64,000 nt of DNA, taken from positions 1-64,000 of the forward strand of contig NZ_VATK01000018.1 of assembly GCF_006546985.1 (NCBI RefSeq), given 5' to 3'. Shown here one piece after another: positions 39,256-48,177 of this stretch (the stretch's first letter is position 1; each line of letters opens with the position of its first letter). Source of the DNA: Bacillus sp. 03113 (lineage in GTDB: Bacteria; Bacillota; Bacilli; Bacillales; Cytobacillaceae). Below the pieces are notes generated by a model. It searched no databases and was not told where the DNA came from. It was given only the letters and a program-made list of their open reading frames with translations. The translations under genes and the position numbers were made by a program.

Positions 39256-40131
39256 CTAAGAAGGTTTATAGGTAATAGCTTGTTTGCCCATTTGCACCCA
39301 GGATTCTTCAAATTCCGATAAGGGTGCTTTTTTATTTTTCTCACCCGTTAAAGGGTCGTTAAAATATACATGCTGCTGATCATATCCTGTAATAAGTACA
39401 GAATGTTCTTTTAAAGTAACTTGAACTTTACCAATGGGGGTATTCCAAGTTTGAAACTGGCTTTGAGGCAGCTTTTTATAAGAGGTATTCGTTATTACCC
39501 ATACTGGTCGATGATCAGATAAATATATTTTTAATTCTTCAAAATCGACACCAGTTATGTCGATCATTTGATTTGGCATGTATTTTTCAGCAAGCTGTTG
39601 AATAGGTTTATGGTAGACACCAAATCCACGTTGACTATACGAATACATATCGCCTATAAAGCCATCATTTGGATTTCCATAATAAATGGCTCCATCCTTT
39701 ACTTGGTAGGGTGTAGAATCCTTTACAATCTCGGTTGCCAAGGTTAGCTTATCAATATTGATATTGGCATATTGTAGAAGCATGGCTAGGCTCGTAACTT
39801 CACACCCTCGAGGCAGCTCTGGCAATTGGCGTATAATGGGAGCCTCAAGTAATATTTGTTCCTTTATTTTTATAATAGGTGCCTCAAACCTACTAGTGTT
39901 ATTAGCTTCTGCATGGCTAATCAGTGGTGCTATTTGAGTATTTTGATTTCTGTTTAAGATTTCGTTCGGTTCTTTATTTACTTGTTGAAAAAATACGGCT
40001 ATTTCAATAGGGAAAATGATAAGTAGTAGAATGAATAACCGTTTTAGAGCTTGTTGGTTTTTTTGTAGGTATATGATCAAAATGATCCAAACGAGAATGC
40101 TAGCGAAAAATAGTAGAAATAATAAATTCAT
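39256..40131 (-). CDS. Membrane-anchored C39-like cysteine peptidase
   Basis: 291 aa from ATG 40131 (AAGGTGG upstream). Two hydrophobic segments at the N-terminus (about 1-22 and 33-50) anchor an external domain with Peptidase_C39_2 features: LPELPRGCEVTSLAMLL (catalytic Cys), EHSVLITGYD (His) and YFNDPLTGE (Asp). Resembles the YvpB group of bacilli. No bacteriocin genes are nearby, so a secreted housekeeping or surface protease is more likely than a bacteriocin processor. Confidence 0.8.
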   Translation of the reverse strand: MNLLFLLFFASILVWIILIIYLQKNQQALKRLFILLLIIFPIEIAVFFQQVNKEPNEILNRNQNTQIAPLISHAEANNTSRFEAPIIKIKEQILLEAPIIRQLPELPRGCEVTSLAMLLQYANINIDKLTLATEIVKDSTPYQVKDGAIYYGNPNDGFIGDMYSYSQRGFGVYHKPIQQLAEKYMPNQMIDITGVDFEELKIYLSDHRPVWVITNTSYKKLPQSQFQTWNTPIGKVQVTLKEHSVLITGYDQQHVYFNDPLTGEKNKKAPLSEFEESWVQMGKQAITYKPS

Positions 40132-40380
40132 AGATGCCACCTTGAAAGAGGATTAAGATTAGGTTTAACTTGATACCGATCATCACTATATAATCACTGG
40201 TAAACAAATGCTTAATTCTCCCTTATTGTAACATTTCCAAAAAATAATAGGACGTCCAAATACAAGTTTATCGTTGCACATGAAGTTCTTTTTCTTTTGT
40301 GGTAGAATGGTTTGTCAAAGCAATGAAAAGTGTAATAATAGTAATATAAGCATTGTAAGTTTTTACTAGGAGGAAAAGGG

Positions 40381-41184
40381 ATGTGGAAATGGGAAGCTGA
40401 AGGTGACGCAAGAGCAGTGGTTGTCATTGTTCATGGTGCAATGGAACATCACCGTCGTTATGGCTGGTTGATTGAAATGTGGCGTCTATCTGGTTTTCAT
40501 GTAGTCATGGGTGATCTTCCGGGGCAAGGAATGACAACAAGGACAAGGAGAGGTCACATTGACTCTTTTGATGAATATATATTTGAAGTGAAGGATTGGG
40601 TACAAGCTGCTTATCAATTTGAGCTGCCTGTATTTTTAATTGGTCATAGTTTGGGAGGGCTTGTCTCCATCCGTTTATTACAAGAAGAAAGATTAAACAT
40701 AGCGGGTCTTATCCTATCATCGCCATGTCTTGGCTTGATTAAATATCCTTCAAAATTGTTAAATATGGCATCTTTTGGATTAAACAAGCTGTTTCCTAGT
40801 CTAAGGGTTCCATCTGGATTAACAATTGATATGGCTACTCGAAATCAAGATGTTCGTGAAGCTGATATGAATGACACTCTCTACATAACAAAGGTATCGA
40901 TTCGGTGGTACCGCGAATTAATTTATGCGATTCATGTAGCTTTTGAAAATATGGAGAAGATGCAAGATATACCACTGCTTGTCATGCAAGGTGGCGATGA
41001 CAAAATAGTGAATAAACAAACGGTTAAAAATTGGTTTAATCAGTCTACTTTATCAGAGAAGCGCTTTAAGGAATGGCCAAAATGCTATCATGAAATTTTT
41101 AATGAACCAGAGCGAGAAGAAGTATTTGAATATGCAAAGGATTTTGTCAATAGTCAGCTAAAAGCAATTGGCTATATTGTATAA
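40381..41184 (+). CDS. ytpA: Lysophospholipase-type alpha/beta hydrolase YtpA
   Basis: 267 aa, serine aminopeptidase S33 / monoglyceride lipase type. IVHGAMEHHRRY, DLPGQGMTT and the nucleophile elbow GHSLGG are present, with QGGDDKIV and CYHEIFNE carrying the Asp and His. In B. subtilis YtpA produces the lysophospholipid bacilysocin. AGGAGG before the ATG. 15 bp separate it from ytpB, so one operon. Confidence 0.9.
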   Translation: MWKWEAEGDARAVVVIVHGAMEHHRRYGWLIEMWRLSGFHVVMGDLPGQGMTTRTRRGHIDSFDEYIFEVKDWVQAAYQFELPVFLIGHSLGGLVSIRLLQEERLNIAGLILSSPCLGLIKYPSKLLNMASFGLNKLFPSLRVPSGLTIDMATRNQDVREADMNDTLYITKVSIRWYRELIYAIHVAFENMEKMQDIPLLVMQGGDDKIVNKQTVKNWFNQSTLSEKRFKEWPKCYHEIFNEPEREEVFEYAKDFVNSQLKAIGYIV

Positions 41185-41199
41185 GTGAGGTAATAATTG

Positions 41200-42276
41200 A
41201 TGTCTGTCCCTTCAATATCCATTACTTTAATGTCAAATGTATATCGAAAAGTTCTGCCAACTGTTCACCATGAATTATCCTATTGGAAAAAAAGAGCTGA
41301 AGCAATTCCTAATGCAGAATTACGTAAACAAGCTTTAGATAGCATTGAAAAGAAAACCTTTCATTGTGAAGGTGGAGCTATAATGGCTTTGATGGCTATG
41401 AAACACTATCAAGAGGCTATTAAATTTATTGTAGCCTATCAAACCATAAGCGATTACTTAGATAATCTTTGTGACCGAAGCACATCATTAGATCCTAAAG
41501 ATTTTGAAGCTTTGCATGAATCGATGAAAGATGCTTTGAGTTTAAGCGCTAGTCCAAAGAATTATTACCGATTTAGAGAAGAACAAGATGATGGGCAATA
41601 TTTGTATGATTTAGCGGCGACATGTCGAGGAGTTCTAAATAAAATCAGTAATTATCAATGGATTAAGGACTATTTATTAGAGTTATGTCAATATTATTGT
41701 GATCTTCAAATACATAAGCACGTTGCAGTAGAGGAACGAATCCCACGCTTAACAAACTGGTTTAATCATTATAAAAAAAAGCTTCCTGACATGAAGTGGT
41801 ATGAGTTTTCAGCATGCTCAGGATCTACACTAGGGATTTTTTGCCTTGTTTCATATGCTTTCCAAAGCAAATTTGAACAAAAACACGCTGAAAATATTAG
41901 AGATGGCTATTTTCCATATATACAAGGGCTCCATATTTTGCTCGATTATTTCATTGATCAAGAAGAAGATCGTACAGAAGGAGATTTAAATTTTTGTTTT
42001 TATTATGATGATGAAGAACAATTATTTTCTCGTTTAAAGCATTTTATTATGGAAGCGGATATGCATACGAAAAAACTTCCGCATCGACGTTTCCATCAAT
42101 TAATTAACCGTGGCTTACTTGCCATTTATTTATCTGATGAAAAAGTGTATAAACAAAAGAATGTTCGGAAATTAGCAAAGAATATGATTAAATCAAGTGG
42201 ACCAACTAGTTTATTTTTTTATATAAATGGAAGAATCTATAGAAATGTTCAAAAATGGTTGTTTAAGAATAGATAG
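41200..42276 (+). CDS. ytpB: Tetraprenyl-beta-curcumene synthase YtpB (DUF2600)
   Basis: 358 aa from ATG 41200 (AAGTGAGGT 8 bp upstream). All-helical DUF2600 protein with Asp-rich motifs DYLDNLCDRSTSLD and YFIDQEEDRTEGD. The B. subtilis enzyme makes sesquarterpenes from all-E-tetraprenyl diphosphate, which feed sporulene in spores. Shares an operon with ytpA as in B. subtilis. Confidence 0.9.
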   Translation: MSVPSISITLMSNVYRKVLPTVHHELSYWKKRAEAIPNAELRKQALDSIEKKTFHCEGGAIMALMAMKHYQEAIKFIVAYQTISDYLDNLCDRSTSLDPKDFEALHESMKDALSLSASPKNYYRFREEQDDGQYLYDLAATCRGVLNKISNYQWIKDYLLELCQYYCDLQIHKHVAVEERIPRLTNWFNHYKKKLPDMKWYEFSACSGSTLGIFCLVSYAFQSKFEQKHAENIRDGYFPYIQGLHILLDYFIDQEEDRTEGDLNFCFYYDDEEQLFSRLKHFIMEADMHTKKLPHRRFHQLINRGLLAIYLSDEKVYKQKNVRKLAKNMIKSSGPTSLFFYINGRIYRNVQKWLFKNR

Positions 42277-42292
42277 ATAGAAACAAACAAAT

Positions 42293-42342
42293 AAAGCATC
42301 TATTAGAGAAAATGCAATCTCCCTAATGGATGCTTCATTTTT
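42293..42342. terminator. Bidirectional terminator between ytpB and mnmM
   Basis: AAGCATCTATTAG pairs with CTAATGGATGCTT, followed by a T-run on the plus strand. Convergent genes; the mnmM stop codon touches it. Confidence 0.85.
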
Positions 42343-42914
42343 TACCTTTTTTCAATGGCAATAATAAATGGTGGATGATTCGCTTGATTGATAAATTGAT
42401 ATTGAAGAACATGCGCACTTTTCTGATCTAGATTTTTTACATAAGCTAATAAATCATTCCGTTCTATTTCTCCTTCAGCATGTCCATGATAAATGACCAA
42501 CACTATGATTCCTTCTGAAGCCATTATTTTCAGCAATTGTTCAATCGCAGAAATCGTTGTTTTTGATTTCGTTACAATCGTTTTATCTCCACCTGGTAAA
42601 TAGCCTAAGTTAAAAATCGCTCCTGTAATGAATCCGTGATATGCAGTTGGGATGCTTTCTAATAAATGCTCATGTCCTTTGTGAAAGATCGTTACTCGAT
42701 CATTGACTTTTTGTTCAGCTAATCTTTGTTGGCTTTTTACAACGGCTTCTTTTTGAACATCAAATCCAAATACTCTCCCATTTCCTCCAACCAAATTAGC
42801 TAAAAAGAGTGTATCATGCCCATTTCCTAAAGTGGCATCAACGACTATATCTCCGGAACTGATGGCTTTTTCTAATAATGTTCTTGCAAAGGGGAGGATT
42901 CGTTCTAATTTCAT
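42342..42914 (-). CDS. mnmM: tRNA 5-aminomethyluridine-34 methyltransferase MnmM (YtqB)
   Basis: 190 aa, class I SAM methyltransferase (rRNA_methylase-like family). SAM-binding VVDATLGNGHDTLFLA and GFDVQKEAV are clear. The B. subtilis homologue YtqB completes mnm5U34 in tRNA wobble positions. Start overlaps the mnmL stop by 4 bp, so the pair is co-translated. Confidence 0.9.
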   Translation of the reverse strand: MKLERILPFARTLLEKAISSGDIVVDATLGNGHDTLFLANLVGGNGRVFGFDVQKEAVVKSQQRLAEQKVNDRVTIFHKGHEHLLESIPTAYHGFITGAIFNLGYLPGGDKTIVTKSKTTISAIEQLLKIMASEGIIVLVIYHGHAEGEIERNDLLAYVKNLDQKSAHVLQYQFINQANHPPFIIAIEKR

Positions 42915-43879
42915 ACCTTTACCTCTTCCTGACTTGGTTGATAATATTTCCCTTGCCAGCTGTTTCTACGCATTAATTCAGCATCAATCGCATTAAGAAC
43001 TTCCCATTTGTTGACACTCCACATCGGTCCGATCATTAAATCAATCGGGCCATCACCAGTAATTCGATGGACAATCATTTCAGGAGGTAAAATTTCTAAT
43101 TGATCACATACTAATTGGACATACTTTTCAAAGGAGAGAAATTCGAGCATGCCTTTTTCGTATTGCTTAACCATTGGTGTTCCTTTAAGTAAGTGAAGAA
43201 GATGAATCTTGATACCTTGAACATCAAGATTAGAAACTGTTTTGGCTGTATTCATCATCATGTCATGTGATTCAAGAGGCAAGCCGTTAATAATATGAGA
43301 GCATATGCGAATACCATGCTTTCTGAGCTTTTTAACACCTTCTACATAGCACGCAAAATCATGGGCGCGGTTAATAAGCAAGGCGGTTCGTTCATGGACA
43401 GTTTGAAGTCCAAGCTCTACCCATAAATACGTCCTTTCATTCAGTTCAGCTAAATATTCAACAACATCACCAGGAAGACAATCAGGTCTTGTTGCGATCG
43501 AAAGCCCGACAACTCCATCTTGAGTTAGTACTCTTTCAAATTTTTCTCTTAATATTTCCACAGGGGCATGAGTATTCGTATAGGCTTGGAAGTAAGCCAT
43601 ATACTTCCCATCTTTCCATTTTGTATGCATTTTTTGCTTAATTTCGATAAATTGCTTTTCAAGATCATCCGCCCGATTCCCTGCGAAATCTCCAGAGCCA
43701 GCAGCACTGCAAAACGTGCACCCACCGTACGCAACTGTACCATCTCGATTTGGGCAGTCAAAGCCTCCGTCTAAAGCAACCTTAAATACTTTATGTCCAA
43801 AGGTATTACGCAAATGATAATTCCATGTATGATACCGTTTTTGGTCTGAAGCATATGTGAAAGGGTTTGCTTGATTCAC
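42911..43879 (-). CDS. mnmL: Radical SAM tRNA-modification enzyme MnmL (YtqA)
   Basis: 322 aa, radical SAM, TIGR01212-type. The Fe-S ligands are Cys42, Cys54 and Cys57 in DCPNRDGTVAYGGCTFC, the spacing of this family rather than CxxxCxxC. GTG start with AAAGGAGGT 7 bp upstream. In B. subtilis YtqA works before YtqB to convert cmnm5U34 to nm5U34, replacing the bifunctional MnmC of enterobacteria. Confidence 0.9.
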   Translation of the reverse strand: MNQANPFTYASDQKRYHTWNYHLRNTFGHKVFKVALDGGFDCPNRDGTVAYGGCTFCSAAGSGDFAGNRADDLEKQFIEIKQKMHTKWKDGKYMAYFQAYTNTHAPVEILREKFERVLTQDGVVGLSIATRPDCLPGDVVEYLAELNERTYLWVELGLQTVHERTALLINRAHDFACYVEGVKKLRKHGIRICSHIINGLPLESHDMMMNTAKTVSNLDVQGIKIHLLHLLKGTPMVKQYEKGMLEFLSFEKYVQLVCDQLEILPPEMIVHRITGDGPIDLMIGPMWSVNKWEVLNAIDAELMRRNSWQGKYYQPSQEEVKV

Positions 43880-43957
43880 AAAAGCAACCTCCTTTAATTA
43901 TTTTTAACATAACTTTAATACTAACATGAAATCAACAACTCATCCAAAGAGAATTAA

Positions 43958-44032
43958 ATGAACGTTTTGGGAATACTTGGACTACTCATGGTTGTATTAG
44001 GAAACGTTCAATCAAACAATAATAAAGAATGA
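43958..44032 (+). CDS. Possible 24-residue hydrophobic peptide
   Basis: Reading MNVLGILGLLMVVLGNVQSN then NNKE and a stop. The first 16 residues are hydrophobic like a small membrane peptide. An AAAGAGAA purine tract lies 4-5 bp before the ATG, weaker than neighbours. It lies between mnmL and ytzC. No family recognised; may be chance. Confidence 0.3.
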   Translation: MNVLGILGLLMVVLGNVQSNNNKE

Positions 44033-44072
44033 AGCCTTGTGCTTCTAACATAAAGGAATTGGGGGGAGCGAA

Positions 44073-44336
44073 ATGGCTACTCGTCAATCGATTGATGAGA
44101 TGCTTCAAAAGTGCGAGGATGTAATTAGAAATGCGAAGGAGCAGTTTGAAGAAGGAAGCAGACAAGAGCATTATAATGATGATGAATATACAAATGCACA
44201 AGTTCAGCTTGAAGAAACGTATAATGATTTATTGAAGCTTGCACATAGTGCTAACGAACAGCAGCGTGAACAGCTTCAGCGCATGAGCTTGCAGATTCAA
44301 CAAATTCAGCATCAACTCATCACAACTGAACATTAA
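44073..44336 (+). CDS. ytzC: Small coiled-coil protein YtzC (DUF2524)
   Basis: 87 aa, Gln/Glu-rich, almost entirely helical (QFEEGSRQEHYNDDEYTNAQ; QQREQLQRMSLQIQQIQHQL). N-terminus MATRQSIDEMLQKCE fits YtzC, found beside ytqAB in B. subtilis. Strong GGGGGGAG before the ATG. Function unknown. Confidence 0.8.
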   Translation: MATRQSIDEMLQKCEDVIRNAKEQFEEGSRQEHYNDDEYTNAQVQLEETYNDLLKLAHSANEQQREQLQRMSLQIQQIQHQLITTEH

Positions 44337-44355
44337 GGATAAGGATGGGACAATA

Positions 44356-44535
44356 TTGAAAAGACGTTCAAAGCAAAATAATCCTGAGCAAAAAACAAGA
44401 AATGGAATAAATAACCAAGATATAGAATTAGGAAAAGACGTTGATTTAGTAAAAGAATCAAAAAAAATATATGAACAAAAAGGCAGTCAGCCTGTTAAGT
44501 CGAAATTTCATCCTGAACCAGAACAATCCTCGTAA
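44356..44535 (+). CDS. Small hydrophilic protein, unassigned
   Basis: 59 aa from a TTG start with AAGGATGGGA upstream. Reads MKRRSKQNNPEQKTRNGINN at the start and KFHPEPEQSS at the end. Highly polar and probably unstructured, rich in Lys, Asn, Gln. It begins 20 bp after ytzC and is followed by a strong terminator, which supports a real gene ending the ytzC transcript. No family recognised. Confidence 0.55.
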   Translation: MKRRSKQNNPEQKTRNGINNQDIELGKDVDLVKESKKIYEQKGSQPVKSKFHPEPEQSS

Positions 44536-44550
44536 TCACACTTTTAGAAA

Positions 44551-44586
44551 AAGGGTGCTCTACATCATTAGAGCACCCTTTTTTTT
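44551..44586 (+). terminator. Terminator after the 59-aa protein gene
   Basis: AAGGGTGCTCT pairs with AGAGCACCCTT, 8-base loop, T-run of eight. Confidence 0.92.
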
Positions 44587-44606
44587 ATGTTAGATTGACC
44601 AAATGA

Positions 44607-44624
44607 AAATGACAAATGTCATTT
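44607..44624. promoter_or_regulatory. Palindromic operator candidate for the ABC/two-component operon
   Basis: AAATGACA-AA-TGTCATTT, a perfect 8-bp inverted repeat with a 2-bp centre, 79 bp before the first gene. A further half-site TGATGACATC follows at 44630. NarL/DesR-type regulators bind such paired half-sites, so this may be the site of the response regulator at 47480. Confidence 0.5.
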
Positions 44625-44702
44625 CAAAATGATGACATCCTCCACTAAAATTCTGATGGTTAAAATCGTACACTAAAAGCAGATAAAGCGGAGGTGGAAA
44701 AA

Positions 44703-45602
44703 ATGAACAAAGTGATTACACTTCAAAATATTTCAAAGAAATATAAAGAAAGCATAGCAGTAGAAGATATTTCTTTTTCTATTAAAAAAGGAGAAATAAC
44801 TGCTATATTGGGTCCAAATGGAGCTGGGAAAACGACTACAATTTCCATGATGTTAGGTCTTTTAAAGCCTACAAATGGATCTGTAAAGGTATTTAACTTA
44901 GACCCAACAGAAAAAAAGGTTCGTGAGAAAATAGGGGCAATGCTGCAGGAAGTTAGTGTGATGGATGGATTGAAGGTCATTGAAATCATTAAATTATTTC
45001 GCAGTTATTATCCAAATCCCTTTACTGTTGAAGAACTGTGTCAGTATACCGGTTTAGAGGAGGTGGATCTTAAAAAACGAACAAATAAGCTTTCCGGAGG
45101 GCAAAAGAGAAGACTTGAATTCGCACTCGCACTCGCTGGAAATCCTGATATTTTATTTTTAGATGAACCAACTGTTGGAATGGATATTCACTCTAGGCGT
45201 TTATTTTGGAATACCCTTCACGAATTAAAGCAACGTGGAAAAACGATTATTTTTACAACTCATTATTTACAAGAGGCAGATGATAGCGCAGAAAGAATTA
45301 TCTTAATTCATAAAGGGAAGGTCGCGGCTGAAGGAAGTCCGATAGAGATTAAAAGAAAGCTTTCTAAGCAATCTGTCTCCTTTTTATTAAAGGGAAATAT
45401 TGGAGTCGAATTATTTGAAGAATTCCCATATGTGTCAGAGGTTTATACAAGAAAAGGTCGGACTTATCTCGTAACGGATCAAACAGATCATGTTTTATCA
45501 TTGCTATTTGAAAGAAAGCTAAGTGTATCCGATATTCAAGTTGAACAAGGTAAATTAGAAGAGGCCTTTGAACAATTAACAGAAAGAAAGGAGATTGTCT
45601 AA
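44703..45602 (+). CDS. ABC transporter ATPase (YvfR-like)
   Basis: 299 aa from ATG 44703 (GCGGAGGTGG upstream). Walker A GPNGAGKTTT, signature LSGGQKRRLE, Walker B ILFLDEP and H-loop TTHYLQEA are complete. The C-terminal extension (about 215-299) is typical of DrrA/YvfR-type exporters. First gene of a four-gene operon (ATPase, permease, kinase, regulator) laid out like B. subtilis yvfRSTU. Confidence 0.9.
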   Translation: MNKVITLQNISKKYKESIAVEDISFSIKKGEITAILGPNGAGKTTTISMMLGLLKPTNGSVKVFNLDPTEKKVREKIGAMLQEVSVMDGLKVIEIIKLFRSYYPNPFTVEELCQYTGLEEVDLKKRTNKLSGGQKRRLEFALALAGNPDILFLDEPTVGMDIHSRRLFWNTLHELKQRGKTIIFTTHYLQEADDSAERIILIHKGKVAAEGSPIEIKRKLSKQSVSFLLKGNIGVELFEEFPYVSEVYTRKGRTYLVTDQTDHVLSLLFERKLSVSDIQVEQGKLEEAFEQLTERKEIV

Positions 45603-46343
45603 ATGAAAACTGTTTGGATGCAATGCAAAGCGGAGGTATTGAGAATATTACGTAACCCCTACTATGTTTTTTGGTCATTAATGATGCCAATTTTATTCTA
45701 TATTCTTTTTACAAAAGTAATTAATATCCAAGTTCCAGACCGAGCATTATGGCAAGCTCATTATTTAATGTCAATGACGGTTTATAGTGTCATGGGTTCA
45801 GCTATTATGACATTAGGAATCAGACAGGTACAAGAAAGAAACCAAGGATGGTCTAGGTTTATGCACATTACTCCTTTATCAACTAGTGTATACTTTTTTG
45901 CCAAAATGTTTGGACAAACGCTTATTCACGTTTTTTCGATTATTGTCATTTTTATTACCGGTGCAATCATAAATGATGTGCGTCTCCCTCTCGATGAATG
46001 GATATTAAGTGGGTTGTGGATCATCATAGGCTCTCTTCCTTTTCTTGCTCTTGGTACTCTTGTTGGAACAATGAAAAGAATTGATACTGCGACTGGGATT
46101 AGCAATGTTTTATTTATGATATTAGCTATCTCAGGGGGGATGTGGATGCCCTTTAATGTTTTACCAAAGATTGTTCAAGATATTGGAAAATGGCTGCCTG
46201 GATACAATTTTGGAAATGGAGCATGGGAAATTGTCCGTGGAAATAGCCCAGAGTGGATGAATGTATTCGTCTTAGCAGGTTATCTTTTCCTTTTTATGCT
46301 ATTATCAAGCTATGTAAGGAGCAGACAGGAAAAGGCGGTGTAA
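45603..46343 (+). CDS. ABC-2 type permease (YvfS-like)
   Basis: 246 aa, about six membrane segments, with the ABC-2 pattern of a first helix (NPYYVFWSLMMPILFYILF) and a loop before three closely spaced helices. Starts immediately after the ATPase stop. Exported substrate unknown. Confidence 0.88.
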   Translation: MKTVWMQCKAEVLRILRNPYYVFWSLMMPILFYILFTKVINIQVPDRALWQAHYLMSMTVYSVMGSAIMTLGIRQVQERNQGWSRFMHITPLSTSVYFFAKMFGQTLIHVFSIIVIFITGAIINDVRLPLDEWILSGLWIIIGSLPFLALGTLVGTMKRIDTATGISNVLFMILAISGGMWMPFNVLPKIVQDIGKWLPGYNFGNGAWEIVRGNSPEWMNVFVLAGYLFLFMLLSSYVRSRQEKAV

Positions 46344-46346
46344 ATA

Positions 46347-47480
46347 TTGGAACAGAAAAAAAGAAGCTTTTATTTATTTCCCAGTCGATTTGGCTTTTTT
46401 CCCTATATCTTTTTAATCTATTTACTCATGCCTGGATTTTATATTGCTGCTGAAAAGGGAACAAAAATGATCTTGGGCTATGTGCTGCTAGCTTTATTTT
46501 TGGTTACTTATCGGCAGCTTTATGTTTCAATCGAAAGGAAGAATTTTTCTTATTGGCTAGCATTGCAATTGATCATTATTTTAGTCCTTTCTTGTTCTTA
46601 TAACATTTATAATGTGTATTTAGGTTTTTTTCCTGCTCATTTCATCGGGTGGTATTCAAATAAAAAGAGCTTTTACAAAGCGCTTATTTGTCTAGGTGTT
46701 GTGATATTAGTCCCTGTATTATGGAGTATAACGACCATATCTATGATTAAACTTCTTTTTCTTTTTCCTTTTATCATTGTAATGATGATCTCTCCTTTTG
46801 GCATAAGGTCTATGAATAAAAAAATGGAGCTCGAAAGACAATTAGATGATGCCAACAATCGTATCCGAGAGCTTGTCAAAAGAGAGGAGCGAATGCGGAT
46901 CGCAAGAGATTTACATGATACGCTTGGCCATACTTTTTCTCTTATTACGTTAAAAAGCCAATTGGTAGATAAATTAATTGATAAAAATCCTGAAAAAGCT
47001 CGAATGGAAGCAAAAGAAATAGAGAAGACATCTCGTGCAGCATTAAGACAGGTTCGTGAGCTTGTCTCAGACATGCGAACTGTGCTAGTTCAACAAGAGT
47101 TAATAGAAATAGAAGAAATCTTAAAGACTGCTGGAATTTCATTTCATTTAAAAGAAAGCGATCCTTTAGAAAATGTGCCGCATCTTACACATAATATTTT
47201 AAGTATGTGTCTCCGTGAGGCGATTACTAATATAGTGAAGCACAGTAAGGCAAGTGCATGCTCAGTGAAAATCAAGCAAGTAAATGATGAAATTACCATA
47301 TCGGTACATGATAATGGAATTGGCTTTATCTCAAAAGCTGAAGAGGGAAATGGGCTAAAAGGAATAAAGGAAAGGCTCGAACTTATAAATGGAACGCTCG
47401 AGGTATTAACTCAAAGCGGTGCTCTTCTAATGATGACAGTGCCAGTTATTATGAGTCAGGTAAAGGAAGGTGTAATTTAG
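46347..47480 (+). CDS. Sensor histidine kinase, DesK/YvfT type
   Basis: 377 aa, TTG start preceded by AAAGGCGGTG. N-terminal half has about five membrane segments and no large external domain; then a HisKA_3 domain with RDLHDTLGHTFSLI (phospho-His near residue 190) and an ATPase domain with REAITNIVKHSKA (N box) and VHDNGIGF (G1 box). Likely senses a membrane state or the transporter itself. Confidence 0.9.
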   Translation: MEQKKRSFYLFPSRFGFFPYIFLIYLLMPGFYIAAEKGTKMILGYVLLALFLVTYRQLYVSIERKNFSYWLALQLIIILVLSCSYNIYNVYLGFFPAHFIGWYSNKKSFYKALICLGVVILVPVLWSITTISMIKLLFLFPFIIVMMISPFGIRSMNKKMELERQLDDANNRIRELVKREERMRIARDLHDTLGHTFSLITLKSQLVDKLIDKNPEKARMEAKEIEKTSRAALRQVRELVSDMRTVLVQQELIEIEEILKTAGISFHLKESDPLENVPHLTHNILSMCLREAITNIVKHSKASACSVKIKQVNDEITISVHDNGIGFISKAEEGNGLKGIKERLELINGTLEVLTQSGALLMMTVPVIMSQVKEGVI

Positions 47481-48082
47481 TGATTCGAATTTTAATTGCT
47501 GAGGATCAGCGGATGCTGCGTGGTGCCCTGAGTTCGTTATTAGATTTAGAAGATGATCTTGAGGTTATAGGTCAAGCTGGTGATGGAGTAGAAGCATTGG
47601 CACTTATTCAATCTTTAAAGCCAGATATTTGTTTAATGGATATCGAAATGCCGTTAAAAAGTGGGCTCGAGGTTGCTGAAGAACTAAATAGAATGCATTC
47701 CCTATGTAAAATCGTTATTTTAACGACATTCGCTAGGCCTGGATACTTTGAGAGAGCGGTAAAAGCAGGGATCTATGGGTATTTATTAAAAGACGGATCT
47801 AGTGATGAATTAGCGGAATCCATACGAAATATTATGAATGGAAAAAGAGAATTTGCACCTGAATTGATCTTTGGAAGTATAAAAGACGAAAATCCTTTAA
47901 CTGAAAAAGAAAAGGAAATTATAAAACTGATCGGTGATGGAAAAACGACAAAGGAAATCGCTTCTATTTTATTTTTATCATCTGGGACAGTACGTAACTA
48001 TGTATCTGAAATTTTAGCGAAACTAGATGTGAAAAATCGAATTGAAGCGATTAGTATTGTAAAGGAAAAAGGATGGTTATAA
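47480..48082 (+). CDS. Response regulator, NarL/FixJ family
   Basis: 200 aa, GTG start overlapping the kinase stop by one base, AAGGAAGGTG upstream. Receiver domain with phospho-acceptor Asp54 (LMDIEMP) and Lys in LLKDG; C-terminal LuxR-type helix-turn-helix (LTEKEKEIIKLIGDGKTTKE). Likely regulates the operon it ends. Confidence 0.92.
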   Translation: MIRILIAEDQRMLRGALSSLLDLEDDLEVIGQAGDGVEALALIQSLKPDICLMDIEMPLKSGLEVAEELNRMHSLCKIVILTTFARPGYFERAVKAGIYGYLLKDGSSDELAESIRNIMNGKREFAPELIFGSIKDENPLTEKEKEIIKLIGDGKTTKEIASILFLSSGTVRNYVSEILAKLDVKNRIEAISIVKEKGWL

Positions 48083-48177
48083 GATATATAATGTGTTCTT
48101 TTGAATACTTTCATGTTTAGCTCTCTGTTTGTAGTGGTAAGGATAATAGTAAGTAAATTTCTATAGGGGGAGCGGCA

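Noticed and set aside
38974-39259. 80-aa and 61-aa frames after asnB
   Set aside because: They translate the family A repeat and have no ribosome sites.
39256-40131. Bacteriocin-processing role for the C39-like peptidase
   Set aside because: No ABC exporter is fused to it or nearby, and no precursor peptide with a GG leader was seen; the protein has its own membrane anchor.
40201-40260. ECF-sigma promoter before ytpA (TGTAAC ... CGTC)
   Set aside because: The two boxes are 20 bp apart, longer than the roughly 16-17 bp needed.
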